Positions 37,270 through 50,549 of a stretch of DNA of 64,000 bases are shown piece after piece. Each line of letters starts with the position of its first letter. Position 1 is the stretch's first letter. A program made the translations under genes and the position numbers. The notes under the pieces are model-generated. The model saw nothing but the letters and a program-made list of their open reading frames with translations. It made no database searches and had not been told where the DNA came from. This stretch comes from Pocillopora verrucosa (taxonomy: Eukaryota; Cnidaria; Anthozoa; Scleractinia; Pocilloporidae): contig NC_089324.1 in assembly GCF_036669915.1 (NCBI RefSeq), forward strand, positions 10,130,835 to 10,194,834, written 5' to 3'.

Positions 37270-37374
37270 TACGTAGTTTTTTTTGTGTGTGAAAAGGTAC
37301 TATTCACATAATTTAAAAAATCAATTTTCTCTTAGTTTAAGAAACAAATATTCCATGAAGGAAAATATCTACTC

Positions 37375-40300
37375 TTAGAGCTTATCAGCTATGACAGGTA
37401 GCTCACAGTCGTTTAATAGGTCGTAAAGATCTCCTACAGTTAGTGGACGTCTTTTTGCAATGTAATTCAAGGCAGCATCAACTGGATTCAAGGTGCGCTG
37501 GTCAAGGAAACGAATTTCGTCTGGGGTCAGCCCTAGTTTTTCGGCAAAAAGCTTCCACTTGTCTGAAACTACAGAAATAAATACGCTTTATCAACACAAC
37601 TGGTTTTTGAGATAGTACAAGTACATTCGTCATCTTTTACTTTACATATTTTGCGAGTTTTGTCGAACGCTACCATAAAAGCTTAAAATAAAACTGGCTT
37701 ATACTTCCAACCTATAAAACCTATTTTACTAATAAAATGTGAAAAGTTCATATGCTTTGTTTTATAGCCTTACCACTTAGGGCAACGGTGAGCTTGCTCA
37801 GCTGGCTGATAGGTATTTGTTGAATGGGAAGTCTCTCAGACAACAGAGGAGCTAGCAAAAAGAAATAAGATATGTATATAAAAAAATAATGAAATCCAAA
37901 AGCACAACACCTAACAACCCAAAAAGGTCGGGTTCAAGAATAAAATGTTCAAAATGAACAAAGACGCAACTGCGGGACAGTATATCTACAGTGACAGGAA
38001 AGCGCTCACTTTGTCTCCAGGCAGTTCACGCTTAAATGGGAGTTTATAGTCTTGAGTAAATTGACTGCAAAATCCGTTCACATTGAAAATTGTTGTAGAC
38101 TCTAAAGAAAAAGTCACGCTTATTAGGAACACATGAATTTCAACACGCTGAAACAGTGGCAAATAACCCTCTTCCAATTAAGTCACCTTATGATATGACG
38201 TTAAGTTCGAGAAACTTACTCTTTGCGTCACCGCAATTATGTTAGTTTTCGTCTCTCCATTTAGTTGTTATCTTGTAGTGTCGTAAGTTTGAAAATCTGA
38301 ATGTCGCGAAAGTCTTATGCTGTAAGATTTGAAAACCTGACAGAAGGGCGAATCCGTAATGTACATGAAAAACATTTGGTTTACAAACAGAGCCAATACG
38401 ACTTTAAATGTTCTGATATATTATATAGGATAACCCATGACCATCGAGGAATAAGTCTGTACTGTACTCGGAATGGATATATATTTCTTTTTCTCAGAGC
38501 AATATTTCGACTGCATAAAAATGACCTCTTGGTAAATTTGAGTTTTTACACCGTAGGGAAAGTTTTGAAAGCGAACCTACCTGTGATCCCTGCTGGCACA
38601 AGACTTCTCAGCTCTTTAATCACATCATAGCGGCCCTCGATGTTAGCCTTTTTGGCCAAGTAACGAGTCAGCTTCATTTTATCAGGGTCGGGATCTCGCA
38701 AAACAACTTGGTCCAGATTGAATTTGTCCTTCAGTTGTTGTACAACATCTTTGCAATCATTCGACGGTGACAAAAGGGAGTCTAGAATCTCAACAGGAAC
38801 AGAAAGGGTTCCATCTTTATATCCTAAGGATACAAGTTTATGAAAACTTGAAGAATGTGTGACATCATAACTATCTAGCCAGGTCCTCAGCGCCTTGGAA
38901 TAGACTAATTTGAGAACCGCGCAATTGCGTACGCAAACACGACCATTTGAGAGTGACAAAGTGGATTCACTTTGAGTGAATATAAAAGGATACTTCAAGC
39001 ATCATGAGAACCTGCACTTACTCTTAACCAGTATGAAAAATGGCTTTGAAATATTGTTCATAAACAACTAGGCAGAGTGATTTGAGATTTTGGTGCATTG
39101 TAGACGATAAACTGCGTCGATTGTCTTAAACATGCAATTCTAGGAAGGAAGCTCACCTGTATCCAAAGACAAAATGTTCTCACAGTAGTTACTGCATGAC
39201 ACCTATGATATATAAAAAAGGGAGAGGACTGAAAAATTTTCTCACATTTCACGATCTGAGAATTATAAAATTGTGGTTCAAAAATGGCCAGAATATATAA
39301 TGATATCATGCTTTGTTGTTACCACACTGCGTTTTGATAATTTGTTGACCTTTACATAAAATATATTCTGGCAATGATGTGATCACATCTCTTACACTCC
39401 CAAAACTCTTCGGAAATTCTGCAAGAATCAGACATATTCCAAAGAGCCTTTTCAATTTCTTTGTCTTTAAAGATTGAAAACTATGTTAATACACTCCCTG
39501 ATTTACGATGTATATGCCTTAGCTAAATTATATTATTTGACCTGCAATAGTAGAGTTACTTGTTTTTTCTGCAGCTTCGTAATGATAATTACCTGATCAT
39601 CCTGAGGTGGAAACCAAGGAGCCCAGCGCTCAGGGCTGAATCTACTATTATGCGCACACACCGATTTGTCGCAAAAGACTTCCCCCTTAGAAGCAAACAA
39701 ATCAGACTGGGACCAAAAGTGAAGGCAGTCCTCTTCTTTGCAATCTAGACTCTGATGCTTATCGCAGTAGTCATTGGCACTTTGTTCACGGCAAACCGGG
39801 CAGATGATACCCATTGTGTATCTCATACTGTTCAACCAGCAGAACTGATTGCGCATGCACTCCAGAATCAAACCAAACTGTCTACAGATGACACGGGCAC
39901 ACGTTAATTCATGTTCTTTATAACAGATATCCATCGACCTCTGGTACCGTAAAGCATTTCCTAATCCGTCGTCTACACTCCCACGATGATAGACAACCTC
40001 AATGTAACACGAGTGACAAAGAAGAATCACAGAGTCTCCAGCATCTTTTGACAGAAAAAACCTGACAAAGCTGTGGTACATCTTTGGTTTTGCTGAGCTC
40101 CAAAACATTTCTTTTCCCCAAAGAAAAAACTGCAGCACTAGTCGAGGAAATAAGCCAGAAGGCACTTTACCAGATTCAAATTTGAGAACAAGAGAAGGCA
40201 TATGTGCAGTTGACACCAAGTTCATGACAGCTTCTGGTGGATGTGACTTCAGCATTGATGGTACCAGGTATTGTTTATTGCCGGAAACATCAGGTAAGGG

Positions 40301-41910
40301 CCATGAACATAGCAGACTAAATCTCTCCATTATTGCAATTAAGCTTTCAGATGGTTCTTTGTGGAGAATCAAAGGTTTCCAGACATGTTCCAAAAGCTTT
40401 TCCTCCAAGATTCCTTCCTTTTCGAGCCTACACCATAGGTCTACAAATGGCTTTTCTTTCCAGTGGTAGGGTTTTACAGTTATCACCTTTTTGAAAACGT
40501 CTATCAACCACTGAGTATCTAGGACCACCATATCTTTCAGCTCTGCTGTGTCATCAAAATGGATCAAGATTCTTAGGTCATGCAGAAAGTTGAGCAGCGT
40601 CTTAAACTCATCTTTACTCTCGATTTCGCATTGATCAGATGCAACGCACTTTGCTTTAGCAAGTGAAATCCACTTCTGCCCTTCTTTCTTCATGCATTCA
40701 AGTGTCTTTTCGTACTTTAACCACTTAACAGGAATTACTTCTTTAACATGTGGCAATTCCTTGGAAACAGAAAGAACATCCTGTCTTAAGCGCTTGACTT
40801 CTTGACACTCAGACTCACTGCCTGACTTTGTATTATCCACACAATACACGTCAAACAAATGGGTACCAAAGGGTCTCTCTTTCAATGTCCCATAAACTTC
40901 ATTCGCAATTTCAAATGGGTCTCTGCCATGATAAGGTTTATCAGCGTGGGTGCAGACTAAAAAAACGACTGGAAGTTGCTGGGGAAGAACATCAGAACCA
41001 GGTTCTAGATCCTGCCCATGGCTTGGGTGTTGAAAGGCTAAGGACGCCAATGAATTCATCCAGAAATCTAGATAATCCAAGTTAGTTTTCAGGTTGAAAC
41101 TGTCTTGGGATTTTTTGTACACTCCCTGCTTCACGAGAGGCTTAGCCTTTTCGTCTGGATTTTGGCTGAGGTCATAAACAAGAAAGTAAATTGCTCTTGC
41201 AGTGAGAAAGAGGGGATGTGTCACATAATAAACGGACTGTCCGGCAAAATCCCACAGAATTGAGTAGATATCTTCATCTTCTTTTTCCTCGAGTTTAAGT
41301 TTGCGTTCAATTCTTGAAGCAATTTCTTGAAATTCTGATTCTTGTTCTGGAGTGAGATAAAGTAAATTTTCTTCTGGTTTCTGGTCAGGAGCCTCTCCTA
41401 TCGCTTTGAGAATTTCACCCGTGCTATGTTCAGTGGATAAACGAGCCTCTGTTGACTCGATTTCCTCTGGGCCAACTGTTTTGTCACTGGGGATTGCCTC
41501 CAAGAGATCATCAGTTTCTTCAAGATCATAGTCTCCTTCATCAGCAATGTGTTCTCGTCTAAACTCAGAGACAGTTTGTATCTTCTTCAACGTATTAGCA
41601 GCCAACTGTGCTACGTTTTCTTCAAATGAAATAGCTTCTTCATCAACGTCTCCTTCTTCATTCTTTTTCCCTGTCGTCCACATTTCTGTTGTCACTTGAA
41701 AATGGTAACGATCTAAGTCGATGCCCACTGTGCTCTCCTCTTCTGGGTCGAAACACATTCCCTTTAGCGATTTCTTCAAGCTAGTCTTTCCAGATCGGTC
41801 TTGTCCAACCAACATCAATGGTACTCTTCTGTCACAGATTTTTCCTTCGTCCAATGCGTCATAGTAGGCTTTTAAGGCTGAAGGGCCCCTTGCAAGGATC
41901 TCCGGAGGAA
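37375..41910 (-). CDS. Roc-COR GTPase with C-terminal Death domain (partial 5' end)
   Basis: The main exon (39593-41910) is open for about 770 codons. It begins PPEILARGPSALKAYYDAL, then the P-loop GQDRSGKTS, switch II DFAGQ, and THAD as the G4 motif. This is the Roc GTPase of ROCO proteins. COR-type sequence follows, then a Cys-rich CPVCRE...CDKHQ segment. Further exons are 39157-39202, 38581-38904 (or a start at 38823), 38010-38101, 37774-37851 and 37375-37562. The last two form a Death domain with KLTVAL, DKWKLFAEKLGL and DEIRFLDQ. Exon 38010-38101 leaves a phase mismatch with the next exon. Skipping it restores phase, so it may be a cassette or carry a one-base loss at its donor. No LRR or ankyrin exons are visible upstream before gene B. 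The protein is cytoplasmic, probably a signalling or death adaptor. Confidence 0.85.
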
Positions 41911-42587
41911 CTGCATTTTCGAAGGCAACAGAACATCATCATGTAGATTAGATCCAATGAAAAAATTTCGTAATAACAACCATAATATATAAATAAATAA
42001 ATAATGAATGTATGATGAAAAAGCTAGAATTAATAGAAAGAACACTTCTTTATGAGAGGTCAAGAGAAATGGTGTCACGCTCAGAGTCAAAGCAGAATAT
42101 TAAGTCCGATGGTTCTAACTAAAGTTTTTCGTGAGGAAAAAGAAGTTGATTGCCATTTTATGCTATGTATGTTGATATACGATACTTCTTAATACAAAAA
42201 TCAGAATATTCGCTAAGAGAACAATGGCTACCCAGAATAAGGTCCTATTTGAAAGAAAAGGTACTGCAATCTCCCAAATTATTTGTGGGCTTCTTCTAGG
42301 TCTCATTGGCACTATTTTCGCTGTGATGCCTTTAATAACTAAGGTAGATGGTTGATACCTCATCATGAGACATAAAGACGAGTTTAAACCAATTCTCTGA
42401 CCCAGCTCCTTTGAGATTATGCACTGATTGCAATGCAGGCTTGGGACTTTTCTCTATTAATATTTGTGATGTTTTTGTATGAAGACATAGCTCAATTTAG
42501 GAATCCGGCGTTAAAATGGATAAAATTGGTATGGAATCCGATGCTTTTTCATGTCGACGAGATACACGAAAAGGCAGCATGTGTTTT
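41911..42587. other. Short interval between gene B and the ROCO gene
   Basis: Both neighbours read leftward. The interval holds no LRR or ankyrin exon. An open frame at 42163-42366 (minus) has a hydrophobic stretch but no splice or homology support. It should contain the promoter or 5' exon of the ROCO gene, if that gene is complete. Confidence 0.4.
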
Positions 42588-45500
42588 CTAACCTGTTCTT
42601 GTTGATCCAGTTTCTTTCATTTCCCGCACGACATAGCCTTGAATTTCCTTTACAAATTCAAGAAATGCAGGCAACTTTTGAACTATGATTTCCGGTTGCC
42701 AATCTGAGCTACTAAGGAGTTTGTCGCACTCTTCGCTGTGTAGATGGAGGTCGGTCTACCCATTGGAAACAGAGAAAGATAGAGTTAGGACTCGACAGTG
42801 TGTTCTTCAGAAAATATGCCATTATTTGTAAAATTCATGAGATTCAAAGTAGTAAAAAATTAAATGTTACCGATTCTCTGTTTGTTTCATTTCCTGAAGG
42901 GTCAGTCCACCATGAGTTCTCCTGCGAAATTATGGCAGAGAATCCTGGACGCGTACTGTACATTTTTCGCTTACAGCAACGCTTATGGAGTAAGTGAAAT
43001 CCCTCAGGAAAATTGTGATCTGGAAGACGTAATCCGAAGGCATCTTCATCTGTCCAAGTTAATCGAGAAAGGTATGTGGACAAAGTGCGTCTCACTTCGA
43101 TTTTCGGAACGTCTCCTCTTTCAACAGCATAATCTATGGGAAGATAAATGTTTCACAGTATTTACTTTTGTGCAATATTTTTAGAGGTAGAAAATAAACA
43201 ATTTATCATGCAAAAATCATAGAGCTGTATCATCGTGAGATGGGAAGGATTCAGAGCGAACTTCATTCCAAAGCAATTCGTTATAAATTAAACACACACG
43301 TGGCCCTTTTCGGTTTTTTTCTGTTTTGAGTTATTGCTGAGCAGCGTTGTTGCGCATCGACATCTGACCAGGACGTGGTGCGTGATGGAATAAGTGATAC
43401 GAGATTCGGATTGTTGAGACGCTGAAAATAAAAAATTGTCATTTTCACATATTAGATATAACCACTGGTCTTTATGAAGGTGCGACGTTTAATCGCGTCA
43501 AAAGTCTACTTGGTAACGATGACAGTAAAATGGGAAGGACGAATACATGGTTAAAAGATTGATGGATGAATGTTGTATCGATGAATGAAGGACGTCATTG
43601 GTTAAAAGAAGAATGAAAGCCTCTGGGAAACAGAAGTGCTTGCCTATCAAGGATATAGGAATGTGAATATAGGATGCTTAAGTTTGATTGTGGTGTAAAT
43701 GAAGATAGTAAGTCTTAGATCAGGTGATTTAAGTGGAGGAAGATGTTATGCAGTAAATGACGCAAGCTTACTCAGAGAAGAAAATTTACTTGGCCTTCTT
43801 TCAGCGTGTAAATCTCAATATGTTTAAAATATATTGAGTTTTCTTGGCTGATTTTGTGTCACCAGCCGGTCTCTATTGCGTGGATGGAAGTTTAAGAGAT
43901 CTATCACCAGAGGAATAGAAAATTCACGTAATGATAGACAATGATTCAGAACCGGAGAAAAAAAAATCATTAATTCTGTCTTGCTTCCGGTTTGGAAACC
44001 ACGTCCCACAACCCTATCGAAGTTGCATAAATTCAGTTGTTCTTTTCTGTATAAAACAATGTCATTGTGCCGCAGGAAAGAGCCTTCAAAAGCTAATCAG
44101 GGCAAGGATGAATGAAAAAGGGTGAATGAGTGGTTGTTGGGATGAATGGAAGGACAAACAGGCGGATCGAAGGATGGATAGAGGAATTAATGAATGAATG
44201 AACAAATAAATGATTGATGATTACATATGACTATAACGATCACAACTAAACACAAATTGTTAGTCTTGCCTCTTCGCTCACGCATAGTGAACCTGCAGTC
44301 TAGCTCGCAGCCAGGAAACAGAATGTCGCTCTGCAAATGCCTTCGAGATTTAAGTACGAGCCATCCACGACAGCGTGCTCGTGTCAAATTATCTTCGAAA
44401 TAAATCTCCTCCAGTACATTTTTAACGTCACTGAAAGGGATTGGTATATCTTCCAGCCTTTTCTTTACGCTACTCTTTGCCACCCACACCTGTCACATTA
44501 ATAAAGAGGAAAAAGCACAGTATGTAATGGGGTGTAAATTTATGATTCAATTTTTGGCCCACCTATTGTTTGGGAGAGAGAAAACCGACGTGGAAACAGA
44601 GAGAAACTGGGTTTTGTCTGTCCTTCTATCAACTCAGTTGATAATACTAAATTACCCTATTGACTCTATTGATTGTGAAGTTTGGACGGCTATCACATAC
44701 TTTTGGATATTGAGTATTAATCTACGCTTTCCCACCGTAAACTATACCAGATATTAAAAAACAAAAAAAAAAAACAAGAAAGAATGCAGTGCCTCTGAGA
44801 AATTCAGTTAACGTGCTGGTGACCTTGAAAAATCCGTCAATTACTTCGTGTTCAAATGAATTTCTCCCTTCGCACAAGCATGATCAGTGTGGAAAGTCTT
44901 CATGCGCTTAGTCAATAAATGGGCCATCTAGGGACAAGCCGTCAAAGGGCAAAGCAAATTAATTAAGTTTGGTGTAAAAATATAACACAAGAACTTAGGA
45001 GTTCTGTTACGCATTACACACTTTCGTTGTCTGCATAGGAAGAAAAGAGTCAAAAGATCTCTTTAACTTACCTTACACCTAAGTTTATGAAAGCAGGGTG
45101 TCAGATATGTCAGGTCATATCTGGAGATATATTCGTCGTCTTCAGTGATCTCTATGTAGCCATTTCTTTTAAAGATATCCTCTGGAATATCATCTCGCTG
45201 AGTAAAAGAAACTTTCCAAAAACTTTCCCCTTCATCGGGCTTTTGAAACTTTTCTGTTATCTCCTCGATTCCCCACGTTTGTTGGAGAACGTCTTCTACG
45301 ATATCAAAAAGGACATTTACATCATGAATATGTTGGTAAATAAACCACTTTGTAAGTCTCGCGAGGTGTGACAAGTCAGCCAGGTCTGTGTTATCAGTAA
45401 GGAAATGCAAAGTGCATACGGGAAACAAAAAAAGAGAGAACATCACAGAGAACGCGAAGGAGAAACGGCGAGAAGTACGACAAAGAAGAGACAACGTAAG

Positions 45501-48021
45501 AGAAAAAAACAACCTTTAAACAGGATGGACTTTTGATACTAGGACCTATATTCATCAATGAAAGAGAAAAATGAACACTACCTTCACCAGGTGCTCGAAT
45601 AAAGGAGGTTCCTAAATGGCACCACATGTCGACCTTTGGACTCTCAGCTGTCTCCACGTTATTTTTAATCTTCCTTAGAGACATCAAAACTTCATCCCGA
45701 AGATTTGATTGATACACGATGTCGTTCCCGTTATTGTAGGAATCCTGTCCAGATATGAATTTGCGTTTGGAGTAAAGAGTGTAAATTCGCGACAAAATCA
45801 TGAAATTGATTTAGCGTACGATTTTTGAAATTTGTCAAAGGGGCGGAAAAAGAAACCTGGGATGACGATTGAGTGTTGATAGCACGGATCTCATGGTTTG
45901 AAATTCGCAGTCTGTATAAGCATGGAATGAAAAACGCCGAGCATAAATCACAGAAAAGGTCAGCTATCACAGTATTCCTCCGTCCATTTCTAGTTATAGA
46001 ATAAAATATGTTCAATACGGGTTGACCAATACGTGCACAGGTCCCTGCGGAATTTTGACATGAAACATACCTCCCTTTTAAAGTGCTCAGCTGGCTTCAG
46101 TCGATAATAGGTGTAATCCTCTTCTGGTGTCTCCTCAAGCTTGAGTTTACAGTTCACAGGCAGATGACTGCCATCGACATAGGAGCAAACTTTGTAAAAT
46201 TCGTTTTCAAAATCCTTTATTCTTGCTCCAGCCTGAAGGTTTAAAGGCATCGTTACCAGTGCTCAGAAAAAGGTAAAATGCAATGATAAAGTAGTTTTCT
46301 AACCATCATATCGCAAGCACAGTTATTGAAACCCGACACGAGTGTTCAGCTTGTGATAACTTAATTAGTTTACAATTAAAATGAAGAAATCTCAGTCACT
46401 TTTCGCTGAGGATTAACTAAAACCAGAATTGGTCAACGAAAAATTTTTCACCATGCTCTGCGTGTATTCTCTCCTTCTGATAAAGGGCAGAGATTAACGG
46501 CGATAAAGGCTTTTGATGGAAATTTAATACCTTGATAATTGGGCTTTTTTTACAGACTTTTACAATTTTACAGAAAGCTGAAAGTCTAAGTTTTCTCCCA
46601 AAATTTTAACTTTATTTTAATTAATATTATTTTCTCGATAATTCACCTTTCTTTTATGTTTTATTTAAAATTTGAATTCCAAGAGGTCTGTCTTCATAAA
46701 GAGGGAAAGGAAAATACAGTTTAAAACTTTTCGGCGGCCTATTGTTTGTTGCTAATAACCTATCTTCTTGTTCTCTGCCTATGTCAGGCCTAAATGTTCC
46801 TTTCGTTAGTAGCTTGTAGCACGGGCTAGGAGTTTCATATGTATTGGCAGCTTCACGGAATCAACTTAGCAACAGTTACTGGCCCATAAAACAAACAAAA
46901 GGCCGAAGAGACCGTTACAAGGGCACATTAAGACGACGCAAGGAAAAGAAAACACGATATATTTAACTAGAAGCATGGTTTTAAACATCACACATCTTGG
47001 TGAGTTATCGAGTTAGTTTTAAGTGGTTACAGTCCAGAAAACACATTTTTTTTTCTTCGAAAAAAGGGCACGAGTGCTAGAGTTTACTCCTCAGTTTGCA
47101 ATAAGCAGTTCCTGTTTACCACACTTGATAAATACCATCGTTTTTTCTCCTTTAATTTTTAGTCTGCTACACTCTGGAGTTCAGCAAGAATATCCTAAAT
47201 CACGCCCGTACTGCGGTCTCGCTTTGTGGATGATTATCAAATAATAAATTAGTTCATACCACAATTAATCCAATGCTAATTTTTACTTGTCGCCGTTGTT
47301 GTTCTGTTCCACGGACTATATATACTTCTCGTTCCTTTACAATAAGTTTTACTCCTGTCTGGGTTTCTAGCTCGCGTAACTTAGCTCTCCATTTGCCAAT
47401 CACCCTGCCTTTGTGTTTATCTGGAATTTCAACCAGCTCGTCCCAGTTATCTTTCAGCTCCTCCTGAAAAAAGGAAATTTATGGAGCTAGTTTTGCTGGG
47501 GTCAGCTGCCTTTAAAAGAACTGTCAATATCAAAATTCTGAGATATGTCCAGAAATGCATGCAGTAACGAAGAATCGTGAAAATTCGTCAAGCTGATTTC
47601 GCTTAGACAAATTTGACTGAAATTCGCCAAAATTGTCAAATCAATAAACATTCACTCGATTTGACGAAATTTCCTTAAATTTGATATTTTCCTCACTATG
47701 TATATTTCTGAACATTAGTGAAAATTATTCACGAAGGACTCAACATGAAGTAATGTTGATCTTAACACGATAACGTATCTTGAACTGACCAGTTTTTCAG
47801 ATATCAGCTGTTTGGCCATCTCTATTCCCTCTTCGTTTCCAATGATAGTAAATCCTGGTTGATCTCTGCTCCCGGGATCAATTGTGGTGCTAGAAATCTC
47901 AATCATTTCATTAAGCACGACTCGCTGCTTACCAATTACATGGCCTTTCAACGCTACTGGAACAGGCACGAAGGTAACCAGCGATGCATCCATAGTTTTC
48001 TCTCCTTGGTACCAGATAAAT
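42588..48021 (-). CDS. Two-KH-domain protein, gene B, with altered KH loops
   Basis: Eight exons match exons 2-9 of gene A in order and phase: 47790-48021, 47260-47463, 46071-46232, 45582-45744, 45072-45295, 44270-44489, 42871-43133 and 42588-42755 (TAG stop). Exon 2 is 232 nt, as in gene A. The frame is open throughout, about 545 residues without exon 1. Both KH loops are changed: KH1 reads VIGKQR and KH2 reads VIGKWR, so the second glycine of GxxG is arginine in both. The intron after 44270 starts with GC, a known minority donor (AG-GCAAGA). The C-terminal blocks VDMWCHLG, RYDLTYLTP, PFSDVKNVLEEIYFED and LHLHSEE are kept. A phase-2 first exon was not found. A candidate ATG exon at 50359-50391 is out of phase. 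Confidence 0.85.
44100..44215 (+). repeat. Degenerate GAAT/GGAT microsatellite
   Basis: Imperfect GAATGAAT and GGATGGAT units run through this stretch, within the intron between the two last-but-one exons of gene B. Similar units occur at 43550-43600. Confidence 0.6.
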
Positions 48022-50358
48022 CTGAAAAACATATAATTTATTATCAAATTTATCTCTAAAATTTTGTCTCTTAATTCTTTTGCGTTTTGTATAAGTCTGT
48101 CTTGGTCTCTATCATGACGTGCTCGATAATCTATACCTCTCAAATATTTTCCTTTGAAATCAAAGAGTAATCGTTTTTCATTTTAATGACACTGTTGGTT
48201 ATTTGAGATTGTAACAAAAAAAAAAAGAAAAAAAAGAAGAGAAAACAGAAGAAAAACAAACCAACCCACTTAAACAACATCCAAGACTGAGGAGAGTCGA
48301 GCACTATATCAGACTAAATCCCTGTTTACAGCTGTTTAAAATTGAAAAGAAAAACCAAATGAAAAAACCAAAAACAAAAACAAATCAAAACAAACCGAAA
48401 AAAGATAAATAAATCATTAAACAGACAGACAATTCATTCCACAAACAAACAAACTGAACTGATCACAGAAAAATACAGAGGCAGCTTCATTCCCAGCGCT
48501 CAGGTGCATGAATAATTATGCAATACGTCGATATATCATTCAGTATGAATCACGTAACTTATTAATTAACTTCTGAAAATATAATAGTCAGGTGCTGCCC
48601 TTCGGTTGAACTGTTCAGTGATCTTGTGTACTCTCACAGGTAATCGTATATCTCAACTCAACGGACCGAGTGGGAATCTGTATAGATTTCACTGTTTACT
48701 CTTTCGTCTAGGAATATAGTTGTATTCTCAATGACCGTGAATGAAATTACTTTGCAATTATTCTATATTCTCCGTCACGCAATCGGTGAAACTGTTCGCG
48801 CGTACTAAAGTTACAACATTTCGAATGTATAGGTTAATGCCAGGTTAAACATTTGTATTATTTTCATTTTGCTTTAATGGCTCGTTTATAACGTTTCTAC
48901 CGGACACTAATTCGATACATAGAATAAATTCGACACGCGAGATTTTTTGAAACCCTAAGCAATTTTAAAACATTGTCCCGAAGTTACTATTTCTGAGCTA
49001 TCCTAATTTCAGTCACGACTTTGAGTATGATGGATGACGGAGAACGTTATGCGATTTGCTTATACTTAAAATTAAAATAAATTAAATCAAATTAAACTGG
49101 ACACGATTAAACATAACACAGACAGATTTTAACAATAAAATTTAACTCACTAAAATGTCCACCAATATGTTCAGATGAAGCGTTTCATAGCATTAGATAA
49201 ATGCACTTTTCGCAAACATAAACAGTGACGACTCGATCATCATAGAATTTTACTTCAGAAGCGAAACTCAACAAGGGATATCGCTCCTTGGTTGACCGAA
49301 ATTACGTGTACTAACAATGAATACACAAGCAGCTCGCTGCATATTCGATTATAAATCGATCATAGCTACCATTATTCTTGGTCATAACGAACCCAAATAC
49401 ACTTTATGCTCACCACATTACTTCCTTAATGCAATCTTCTTTACCAAAAAGTGGCTATGCTTAAAAATCTTCAAATCGATCCACTCGGATTCAACTCGGG
49501 ATACTTCCGGGATAGAAGTCTAACAACTGACCACAGTGCTAACCACGACCGCAGTGCATCCTAGGAAGAAAATGTAACGTAATACCGCTTTCACGTTGGT
49601 CTGGTCCACCGTCTTTGTATCCGCTTAGCTTACTGTTCTCTGTCCATTTCTGGATGTTAATTGGAAAGAAAATCCTCGTTACCTGACCAACGCTCAGTTC
49701 CGTCTTTGAGAGTTTTTTTTAAATCTTATTTTATGTTGTCAGCCTGAGTAGGATGTCATTGTAAGTATTTGTAATCCATACCCTAAATTCATCTATAAAA
49801 AAAAGTAGAGCGACTTCATCTCTTTTTTTCTTATCAGGATCCTTTTCTCAGAGTATCATTTAATTAACGTTCTCAAAAAATATTAGTTTCAAACGCCAGC
49901 CTTCTTACATTATAGGCAAAATAGGTTATTTCTGAGGAATCTGTTTTATTTTAACATTTGTAATTTTATAAGACTCCTTTCTATTCATTTATTCATTATT
50001 TACTTTTCTTATTAACCAATTAACGCTTTTAGACGAACACGTCTTCCTCCGTAAGAATTTTATCTTTTATTAAGGGACTGTGTAAAGAAATGTGCGATGA
50101 CCGTTTCTATTGTCCTTTCGTAGACACTACGAATTCCCAAAGAAAGCATTTGAAGATTGCTTGGATTAAAAGTGATTTGACGGAGAATGATTAAAAAAAT
50201 AACAATTTTGGAGAAATCTGATGTATGGTACACGAGGCAGTTAATCTATTTCGCGGCTGTACCGCGGGCTCTGAAGACGATATGCAGCCGACAGAACGCA
50301 ACAAATGTTAGTGAGAAGAGAGGGCTTTAGCTAACGAGTATTCCTTTTGAACGTTTAC
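48022..50358. other. Upstream of gene B KH1, partly duplicated
   Basis: From about 47735 to 48860 the sequence is repeated at 59005-60380. It includes an A/C-rich tract at 48213-48430 and a block beginning TATCATTCAGTATGAATCAC. The rest to 50358 has no gene I can support. Intron 1 of gene B probably lies here. Confidence 0.5.
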
Positions 50359-50391
50359 CTTTGGCAGAAGTGAGCCGAAAAAAGATTCCAT
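50359..50391 (-). other. Candidate first exon of gene B
   Basis: The minus strand reads ATGGAATCTTTTTTCGGC and continues 33 nt to a GTAAAC donor. It starts 69 bp from the ETS-type palindrome and opens away from gene C. Its phase (0) does not fit the KH1 exon of gene B (phase 2), so an extra exon or a different start would be needed. Confidence 0.25.
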
Positions 50392-50459
50392 TATGTCCAG
50401 CTACTGAGATAGCCGAAGAGAGCCTTTAACTTTGAGATTCGACCAAGATTTTGGCGACA

Positions 50460-50475
50460 CCGGAAGTACTTCCGG
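50460..50475. promoter_or_regulatory. ETS-type palindrome between genes B and C
   Basis: CCGGAAGTACTTCCGG is a perfect 16-bp palindrome of two ETS half-sites. It lies 75 bp upstream of the candidate ATG of gene C at 50550, and on the other side 69 bp from a possible ATG on the minus strand. It may drive a divergent pair. Confidence 0.55.
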
Positions 50476-50549
50476 CAGTATCTCGATCACTTCTCGTGCT
50501 GAATCGATCTTAAGCTGGATAAATTAATTTTACGAGCATCCCCGGTCAT

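Noticed and set aside
42163-42366. Open frame with a hydrophobic segment as a membrane anchor for the ROCO gene
   Set aside because: No splice donor in phase joins it to the exon at 41910, and ROCO proteins are not known to have such an anchor.
39593-42755. Fusion of gene B with the ROCO gene by read-through splicing
   Set aside because: The last exon of gene B ends in frame with a TAG at 42588-42590, in the place where genes A and C also stop, so a simple gene end is more likely.
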